NCBI RefSeq assembly: GCF_001750285.1
Contig: NZ_MAMP01000020.1
Location: 1 to 64,000, forward strand
Reading direction: 5' to 3'
Source: Domibacillus iocasae
GTDB lineage: Bacteria; Bacillota; Bacilli; Bacillales; Domibacillaceae
DNA length: 64,000 bases
Both the position numbers and the translations under genes were made by a program. The stretch's first letter is position 1, and each line of letters starts with the position of its first letter. Positions 58,847-64,000 of the stretch are shown piece after piece. The notes beneath the pieces are model-generated. The model worked only from the letters and a program-made list of their open reading frames with translations. It ran no database searches and had not been told where the DNA came from.

Positions 58847-59392
58847 CCATAATGCAAATAAATAATCCGCCCATTCATGCGGTGGCAGCTGCAATGTATT
58901 TGGTGTATTAATAAGTTGAAAAAATAGGCTTGCCAATACAAAGACCGGTATATCCGACCGAATAGTGCCTTGTTTTTGCGCGGCATCAAAAATCCGGTCC
59001 AGCTGTCCACGCAAGTGTTTCAGCATTGAAAGCACTTCATTGACATTTTGCGCCGCTTTTTTCGATTGTGCCACATCTACTTTTCGGGCATCACCTAAAA
59101 AGTAATGAAGATCTGCTTCTTCCATATACACACGAAGCAGCTGCTGCAGCGCTTTAATTGGATCCTTTTCATCAACGGATCCCGCCTTGACGAGCGCCCG
59201 CACCATTGCCCGTTTCATTACGGCTGCGGCTACTTCTTCTTTGTTTGCATAATATTGATAAATAGTACTGCGCGCACCCGGCAAATGGCTCGCCAGCAGC
59301 TTTAAATGGAAGCTGCTGTAGCCGTGCTGTACGATGAGCGATTCAGCTGTATCAAGCAGCTCGTCTTCTGTAAACGCCCGTTTTCGCCCCAT
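58823..59392 (-). CDS. TetR/AcrR family transcriptional regulator
   Basis: 189 residues. N-terminal HTH (AESLIVQHGYSSFHLKLLASHLPGARSTIYQYYANKEE, about 16-52, in the TetR pattern) and a helical ligand domain. It lies directly upstream of the MMPL transporter on the same strand, so it most likely controls that pump. The ligand is unknown. Confidence 0.9.
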   Translation of the reverse strand: MGRKRAFTEDELLDTAESLIVQHGYSSFHLKLLASHLPGARSTIYQYYANKEEVAAAVMKRAMVRALVKAGSVDEKDPIKALQQLLRVYMEEADLHYFLGDARKVDVAQSKKAAQNVNEVLSMLKHLRGQLDRIFDAAQKQGTIRSDIPVFVLASLFFQLINTPNTLQLPPHEWADYLFALWYEGSGAH

Positions 59393-59476
59393 GGCGACCC
59401 GCTCCTTTGACTTGTTGTTCCCACAAGTGTATCACGGGGGGGGCATTCATTCTACAATGGATTTTCTCCATAAAAA

Positions 59477-59502
59477 AAGACCTGCGGGGACAGGTCTTTT
59501 CT
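59477..59502 (-). terminator. Terminator of the flavoprotein fragment gene
   Basis: Minus strand AAAGACCTG, short loop, CAGGTCTTT and a T7 run. Confidence 0.82.
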
Positions 59503-59509
59503 TTATTCT

Positions 59510-60121
59510 TCAGATCGCTTCCGAGACAGCATCTTGAATGTCCTCTGACACCCAAAGCATGTTATCAGAGAATATCTTCCCGATTTGCTCCTGTGGTTCT
59601 CCATCCGTTCCAATCGTCATTTTAGAATGGATAAAATAGCAATCCTGCTGGTCTGTTTCGGCCAATATACCAGCGACCTGGTCTTCATCGTATAAGACAG
59701 CCTTCACTGAAACCCCTCTCAGCAGTTTTAAATTTAGAAATTGCTCTGCCTGCCGGTACAGGGCCATTAATACCATCCGGTTCATTTGTCCATCCTGCTT
59801 ATATAACGGTTTCATTAACAACTGCTGTATTTTCTCTTCTTCGAGAAAGAGTAATAATTCCTTCATCGCCGGCTTGATGTGCCGGTCGACATTATCGAGC
59901 AGCTGGAGCTCATACATAAGCTGTGTGAACGATGTGTCGCTCCGTTTTTGCTGAATTGACTGATGGAAATCCTTACTCCTATCCAAAACGATAACGTCCA
60001 TGCCCTGCTTCGCTAAAAAAAGCCCCATTATCATTCCAGCCGGCCCGTCGCCTGCAATACATACATCCGTCTCCAATGTCACAGCACCGGCTTGTCGACT
60101 TGCGATTGCAGTGATGTCCAT
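59510..60121 (-). CDS. Truncated FAD-dependent monooxygenase-like protein
   Basis: 203 residues. The N-terminal Rossmann motif is VCIAGDGPAGMIMGLFLAKQ with D/R after the second strand (VIVLDRSKDF), as in UbiH/PhzS-type monooxygenases. The second FAD motif appears as IGTDGEP near residue 178, after which the chain stops 25 residues later. Typical family members have 370-420 residues, so the substrate half is missing. It has a proper ribosome site (AAAGG before ATG 60121) and a terminator. It may be a stable fragment or a decaying gene. Confidence 0.7.
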   Translation of the reverse strand: MDITAIASRQAGAVTLETDVCIAGDGPAGMIMGLFLAKQGMDVIVLDRSKDFHQSIQQKRSDTSFTQLMYELQLLDNVDRHIKPAMKELLLFLEEEKIQQLLMKPLYKQDGQMNRMVLMALYRQAEQFLNLKLLRGVSVKAVLYDEDQVAGILAETDQQDCYFIHSKMTIGTDGEPQEQIGKIFSDNMLWVSEDIQDAVSEAI

Positions 60122-60283
60122 TTCCATCTTCCTTTCAAATATTTTTTCATTTCTGTGGTTCTGGTTAAAGAATAAATGAAAAAAAATGATTTGTCTTAAA
60201 ACTTGTTAGAAATACTGACAAAATTTCTGAATATTCTATTTATTTTTCGTTATATTTTCTTTTTTCTTTCTTCTTTGATCAGC

Positions 60284-60312
60284 TTGCTTTATTTTAAAAT
60301 CCCTGTTATGAT
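60284..60312 (+). promoter_or_regulatory. csp promoter
   Basis: TTGCTT (60284-60289), a 17-nt spacer and TATGAT (60307-60312). The resulting 5' leader is about 110 nt, as in cold shock genes, and ends with the hairpin GTGTGC-ACA-GCACAC (60397-60411) just before AGGAGG. Confidence 0.7.
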
Positions 60313-60427
60313 AATGAAGAATTATTTTTGTTCGGAAAAAAGTTGTTAAGTGATACACTTTCCATCTCGAAGTATTGAGCAAGGATAGTAACACAATGTG
60401 TGCACAGCACACGAGGAGGAAACACAC

Positions 60428-60628
60428 ATGGAACAAGGTAAAGTAAAATGGTTTAACGCAGAAAAAGGTTTTGGTTTTATCGAGCGCGAATCTGGAGATG
60501 ACGTATTCGTTCACTTCTCAGCTATTCAAGGCGAAGGCTACAAATCTTTAGACGAAGGTCAAGCTGTAACATTTGATGTTGAAGCAGGCCAACGTGGACC
60601 ACAAGCAACAAACGTAGAAAAAGCGTAA
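60428..60628 (+). CDS. Cold shock protein (CspB/CspD family)
   Basis: 66-residue single-stranded nucleic-acid-binding protein with RNP1 KGFGFIE and RNP2 VFVHFSAI. Acts as an RNA chaperone and transcription antiterminator. AGGAGG precedes ATG 60428. The long leader with a hairpin next to the ribosome site suggests temperature-dependent translation. Which B. subtilis Csp it corresponds to is not resolved. Confidence 0.95.
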   Translation: MEQGKVKWFNAEKGFGFIERESGDDVFVHFSAIQGEGYKSLDEGQAVTFDVEAGQRGPQATNVEKA

Positions 60629-60643
60629 TTTCACTTTTTTATA

Positions 60644-60678
60644 CAAAACAGACTCTCCTTCGAGAGTCTGTTTTTTTT
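60644..60678 (+). terminator. csp terminator
   Basis: Stem AAACAGACTCTC / GAGAGTCTGTTT with a 4-nt loop and T8. Confidence 0.9.
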
Positions 60679-60694
60679 ATGTTTTAAAACGGAA

Positions 60695-60722
60695 AGCCCT
60701 CTGTTTGGATAAACAGAGGGCT
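60695..60722. other. Perfect 12-bp hairpin without a T run
   Basis: AGCCCTCTGTTT-GGAT-AAACAGAGGGCT, 17 nt after the csp terminator. On the minus strand it is followed by a T-containing but interrupted stretch, so it might end the transcript of the 60803 gene 80 nt upstream. Confidence 0.6.
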
Positions 60723-60802
60723 GCATCAACATGGATTGTTAAATGGTATATAGAGTATACCACAATATCTTTTCCATGGTATGTTTATTTTCAACAGGCG
60801 AA

Positions 60803-60973
60803 TTAGACACCCATCTTCCGGCGCGAATTGCTTACTTTTTTCGTTTGCTGACTTTGCAGTTTTTTCGTTGACGTATTAAAACTTCCATTCGCTTTGCCGC
60901 CTGCATTCTGTGATTTTTTCTCTTCCAACTTCTTCATCATCGCTTCTTGCAGTGTCATTTTTTTTTCAGTCAT
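60803..60973 (-). CDS. Small basic hypothetical protein
   Basis: 56 residues, MTEKKMTLQEAMMKKLEEKK at the start, then a Gly/Asn/Ser/Gln-rich region and a basic tail (SNSRRKMGV). No cysteines, no hydrophobic segment, 13-14 lysines or arginines. GGAGGG lies 8 nt before ATG 60973, which supports expression. I do not recognise a named family. The composition would suit a nucleic-acid- or ribosome-associated peptide, but that is a guess. Confidence 0.6.
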   Translation of the reverse strand: MTEKKMTLQEAMMKKLEEKKSQNAGGKANGSFNTSTKKLQSQQTKKVSNSRRKMGV

Positions 60974-61095
60974 GTTTGTTCCCTCCATATTCTTTTTTAT
61001 AGTTTATCATTTTTTTCATTCATGCGCTTTAATCATCCACGGTATATGATACACTTTCCTCAAACCATTTTACTAGAAATGGAGTGAGGCTTATT

Positions 61096-61420
61096 TTGAA
61101 AGCAAAAAAATGCATTGCCTATTTTATTGGCTCTCATGTTTCTTGTAATGGTCGGTTTCGGCATTATTATTCCCGTCTTGCCGTTTTACGCTGAAAATTT
61201 TGGCGCATCGCCGGCAGAACTCGGCTGGCTTATGGCAGTCTATCCTGTCATGCAGCTTTTATCCGCATCTGTATGGCGACGTTTTTCCGACCGGATCGGA
61301 CACAGGCGGGTTATGATGATCGGCATCATCAGCCTTGCCATGCCCTTCTTTCTAATGGCTATTTCTTCCTATACCTTCCATAATAATTTCATTTCCATTC
61401 AAAAGAAAATGCTTTCCTAA
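61096..61420 (+). pseudogene. Remnant of an MFS multidrug transporter
   Basis: From TTG 61115 the frame reads PILLALMFLVMVGFGIIIPVLPFY and SDRIGHRRVMMIGI, i.e. helices 1-3 and the A-motif loop of a TetA/NorA-like major facilitator. It stops at 61420 after about 100 residues of an expected 390. The likely true start is TTG 61096, which has GAGTGAGG upstream, but it is out of frame by one base across an A7 run (61104-61110). Both frameshift and 3' deletion mark it as dead. Confidence 0.82.
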
Positions 61421-61456
61421 ATGCCGTCTTCACTTCGCATTTAGGAAAGCATTTTT
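61406..61456. terminator. Bidirectional terminator between the MFS remnant and the DUF378 gene
   Basis: 18-bp perfect stem AAATGCTTTCCTAAATGC / GCATTTAGGAAAGCATTT with a 12-nt loop and T run; the stop codon of the MFS remnant lies in the left arm. Confidence 0.87.
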
Positions 61457-61469
61457 ATAAAATCATCAT

Positions 61470-61685
61470 TTAGCTATGGCGTACTTCATCACGGTTAATT
61501 AACGGTAGGAATTTTAGCGAATACAATGCAGACAATCCTACAAGTATATACACAATTCTGGCCAGAAGAGCATCCTGTCCACCGAAAATAGAAGCGACTA
61601 AATCAAATTGGAGCAAGCCGACCAACAACCAGTTAATGCCCCCAACAATTAACAATATAAGAGCAATGGAATCAAGCGATCTCAT
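61470..61685 (-). CDS. DUF378 family membrane protein (YuzA-like)
   Basis: 71 residues, two membrane helices with the family motif GGINWLLVGLLQFDLVASIFG (about 15-35), then LARIVYILVGLSALYSL. Function unknown. AAAGGAGGTG precedes ATG 61685. Single gene with its own terminator. Confidence 0.87.
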   Translation of the reverse strand: MRSLDSIALILLIVGGINWLLVGLLQFDLVASIFGGQDALLARIVYILVGLSALYSLKFLPLINRDEVRHS

Positions 61686-61835
61686 GTTCTGCACCTCCTT
61701 TCGCAACTCTAATACTTAAAGTATTACCTTTCTTATTATTAAAAAAACATACAAATGTGCTGAAGAGGTTATAAAAAAAGAAGCCTTTTCTTTTTTATAT
61801 TTTAGCCATACTAAGAAAACATGAGGGGTGAAAAA

Positions 61836-63086
61836 ATGATTAAAACGGATCAATATGCAGAGAATATTAAACAGCACGCTGTTCGTTTCACTGATACAAC
61901 TGATTTAGAACCGATCATTCAAGCCGCCAGCAGTGCGAAGTATGTGCTGCTTGGAGAAGCTTCGCATGGAACATCTAAATTTTATACAACTCGCGCTGAA
62001 ATAACGAAAAAGCTGATTGAAGAACATGGATTTTCTTTCGTAGCAGTTGAAGGTGATTGGCCTGCCTGTTTTGAAGTTAACCGCTATATCAAGAGACACA
62101 CGTCTGATTATTCGAATGCTCGAGAGGCTTTGTACTCCTTTCATCGCTGGCCTGCTTGGATGTGGGCCAACAAGGAAGTCACCCACCTTATTGACTGGCT
62201 TCATGCCTTTAACCTCAAACAAAACAAACAAGTTGGATTTTATGGAATGGACGTCTACAGTTTATGGGAGTCAATGGAAGCGGTTGTTCAGTATTTGGAG
62301 AAAATAAATTCTCCCGATATCGATAAAGCGACGAAAGCCATTGAATGTTTTGAACCTTTTCATCGTCAGCCGGAACAATATGGTATTTCGGCTGCCTTTT
62401 ATGGCGAGAATTGCATGTCGGAAGTGATCGATTTATTGCAAACCATTCAGCAAAAACGAAAAACCTATGAAAATGATCCAGAGGCTTCCCTTAATCTGCA
62501 GGTGAATGCCCTTGTGGCGAAAAACGCAGAAGCTTATTATCACGCAATGGTGACAAACGGGAATGAATCCTGGAACATACGGGACCGCCATATGGTTGAA
62601 GCGTTGCATTATATCGGGAGGTATTATGGATCAGAATCAAAAGGCGTTATTTGGGAACACAATACCCATATTGGAGATGCCCGTGCAACCGATATGGCGC
62701 AGGAAGGAATGGTGAATGTTGGACAGCTTACCCGCGAGACGTATGGAGCGGATCAAGTTTATGCAATTGGTTTCGGTACCCACCGCGGCAGTGTGATAGC
62801 AGCCGGTAAATGGGGAGAAGCCATGGAAGTCATGCCTGTTCCAAAAGCGATGCCGGGCAGCTGGGAGGATATGGTTCACCAGGCGGGTGACTTTAATAAA
62901 TATATGATGTTTACGCCGGAAAACCGGGAGTTGTTTCAAGAAACGATCGGGCATCGTGCCATCGGCGTTGTCTACCATCCGGAAATGGAACAATTCGGAA
63001 ACTATGTTCCTTCCCGCCTTTCCGAACGGTATGATGCGTTTATTCACATCGATGAAACGAGCGCCTTGTCTCCGTATATTTTTTAA
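61836..63086 (+). CDS. Erythromycin esterase family protein
   Basis: 416 residues. The EreA/EreB-like active-site set is present: E41 and H44 in GEASHGTSKFY, E72 in EGDWP, and H275/H278 in HNTHIGDARATDM. Family members hydrolyse macrolide lactones or related esters, but many Bacillus homologues (for example the B. cereus Bcr135/136 structures) lack macrolide activity, so resistance should not be assumed. GAGGGGTG precedes ATG 61836. Confidence 0.88.
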   Translation: MIKTDQYAENIKQHAVRFTDTTDLEPIIQAASSAKYVLLGEASHGTSKFYTTRAEITKKLIEEHGFSFVAVEGDWPACFEVNRYIKRHTSDYSNAREALYSFHRWPAWMWANKEVTHLIDWLHAFNLKQNKQVGFYGMDVYSLWESMEAVVQYLEKINSPDIDKATKAIECFEPFHRQPEQYGISAAFYGENCMSEVIDLLQTIQQKRKTYENDPEASLNLQVNALVAKNAEAYYHAMVTNGNESWNIRDRHMVEALHYIGRYYGSESKGVIWEHNTHIGDARATDMAQEGMVNVGQLTRETYGADQVYAIGFGTHRGSVIAAGKWGEAMEVMPVPKAMPGSWEDMVHQAGDFNKYMMFTPENRELFQETIGHRAIGVVYHPEMEQFGNYVPSRLSERYDAFIHIDETSALSPYIF

Positions 63087-63109
63087 AATTCATTTTATTT
63101 AACAAAATC

Positions 63110-63148
63110 GAAAAAGAGCAGATACAATACTTCTCTCTGCTCTTTTTC
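63110..63148 (+). terminator. Terminator of the erythromycin esterase-like gene
   Basis: AAAAAGAGCAGA / TCTGCTCTTTTT stem with a 14-nt loop. Confidence 0.82.
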
Positions 63149-63177
63149 ATCGTATCATTCAAAAACGGACAAGCCTG

Positions 63178-63834
63178 TTATCCTGTTAAAAACTTTCCGG
63201 TCAAATAAACACCAAAATACAGCGCCTGTAAAAAAAAGACCAGTCCCCATAGACGGCACGAGATTCCGGTGAATTTTTTTAACGCCGTTGCGTCCCCGGC
63301 TTTTTGAGGAGAGACGATACTTAAATACAGGATCACCCAGCTGCTCCGAACAGATTCCACCAGCAAAACGGCTGTAATAAGATAGATATACATTGCCAGA
63401 ATCTCATCAGGTGCGTATCGATATACCGCTGTTGTCCCCGCCAAAAAAGCAATAATCCAGAAAAAACCGAACCAATTGCGCACCCAGAACAGCAGACTAA
63501 ACGCTAAAATGATAAACAGCACATAATAAAGCCACTCCGTATATCCGTTTATTGTTGCCCAATAAGCCGCGAAGGCCGCTGCAGAGGCAAAAGGATAGCC
63601 GGCAAGTGACGTAATGATTGAAGTTAACCGATTAGAAGTCGTCGTATAGGCCACACCGCTTGTGTCCCGGAAAAGATGCACATGATAGATGCCGCCGCCG
63701 GATACAAAACTGGCCAGCACATGGCCGATTTCATGCAGCAACGTATTTAAAAGACGAAAATACTTCCCTGCCACCGGTATGTAAATTAATAGGAAAGCGG
63801 CTGTTATATAAATAATTAATTGACTGCCTGTCAT
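63178..63834 (-). CDS. M50B-like membrane metallopeptidase family protein
   Basis: 218 residues with about six membrane helices. HEIGH (34-38) right after the first helix is the HExxH zinc motif of peptidase family M50B, followed by ASFVSGGGIYHVHLF. A third-ligand motif is not obvious by eye, so protease activity is uncertain. AAGGTGATA precedes ATG 63834; an in-frame extension to 63924 lacks support. No neighbouring substrate is apparent. Confidence 0.78.
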   Translation of the reverse strand: MTGSQLIIYITAAFLLIYIPVAGKYFRLLNTLLHEIGHVLASFVSGGGIYHVHLFRDTSGVAYTTTSNRLTSIITSLAGYPFASAAAFAAYWATINGYTEWLYYVLFIILAFSLLFWVRNWFGFFWIIAFLAGTTAVYRYAPDEILAMYIYLITAVLLVESVRSSWVILYLSIVSPQKAGDATALKKFTGISCRLWGLVFFLQALYFGVYLTGKFLTG

Positions 63835-63925
63835 ATTATCACCTTCTTTTTGATTTCCAAATAAAAAACAGAAACCAGAATACCTGCTTGTTTTTAACTT
63901 CAAAAGACTTGTTTCAGGAAACAAA

Positions 63926-63956
63926 GGGAGGTATCCCCATTTAGAGGATACCTCTC
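63926..63956. terminator. Hairpin near the right edge
   Basis: GAGGTATCC / GGATACCTC stem with a 9-nt loop. It may end a gene lying beyond the window; the last 45 bases show no coding sequence that can be judged. Confidence 0.5.
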
Positions 63957-64000
63957 ATTGCTTTAATTCAACTAATGACATTTTGATTACCGATTATCCA

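Noticed and set aside
61836-63086. Macrolide resistance gene
   Set aside because: The active-site residues fit the esterase superfamily, but many Bacillus members do not act on macrolides, so only the family is called.

Overview
The window is a chromosomal segment from a spore-forming, motile member of the Bacillaceae. Evidence: the 16S rRNA 5' end, sporulation genes (gamma-type SASP, PdaA), Bacillus-type regulators and promoters (PerR/Per box, sigma-B, sigma-G, S-box), and many families largely confined to Bacillus relatives (YgxA, YgzB, YfhH, YfhJ, YfhP, YfkK, SE1561). The genus is not fixed by what is visible. No prophage, CRISPR array, tRNA or intact transposase gene is seen.

Layout. 1-14.9 kb: 5' end of a 16S gene (minus) with two tandem promoters, then ygxA, ygzB, perR, a D-2-hydroxyacid dehydrogenase, bcp, hemL(gsaB), ygaE, ygaD, ygaC, sspE, fabL, mutY, yfhP, yfhJ, yfhH, recX, yfhF. 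From memory this follows the yga/yfh order next to rrnD in B. subtilis, read backwards. 14.9-22.8 kb: a dCache chemoreceptor gene behind a c-di-GMP-I riboswitch, a repeat remnant, an RNA uracil methyltransferase, pdaA, class I fumarase, an SE1561 protein and a Ca2+/H+ exchanger. 22.9-32.3 kb: OsmC, a PfeT/ZosA-type metal pump with Per and Fur boxes, YihY, YtxH, an alanine/Na+ symporter, YfkK, a second chemoreceptor, a sigma-B-controlled DJ-1/PfpI protein, motAB. 32.5-36.9 kb: a decayed GGDEF-EAL gene, divergent hmp/nsrR, an M29 aminopeptidase. 36.9-48.1 kb: gltC/gltAB, a LysR regulator, argF, an acyl-CoA thioesterase, mreBH. 48.2-55.9 kb: nitric oxide synthase, an sdpR-sdpI pair, and an S-box-controlled yitJ-metH operon. 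56-64 kb: a repeat element with terminal inverted repeats, MMPL transporter plus TetR regulator, a truncated flavoprotein, a cold shock protein, an MFS remnant, a DUF378 protein, an erythromycin-esterase-family protein and an M50B-like membrane protease.

Functional themes. (1) Peroxide and iron: perR has its own near-consensus Per box, and the PfeT-type pump has an exact Per box followed by a 17/19 Fur box. (2) Nitric oxide: NO synthase, flavohemoprotein and NsrR lie within 15 kb, with NsrR-like sites in the hmp/nsrR gap. (3) Motility and c-di-GMP: two chemoreceptors, motAB, a c-di-GMP-I riboswitch and a broken GGDEF-EAL gene. (4) Methionine and one-carbon metabolism: an S-box leader in front of YitJ and cobalamin-dependent MetH.

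Most unusual structural signals: a roughly 660-bp element with perfect 12-bp terminal inverted repeats whose right end supplies the stop codon of the MMPL gene, with a shorter, internally deleted relative 39 kb away in inverted orientation; and a block of about 20-bp GCCG-core repeats between mreBH and nos.
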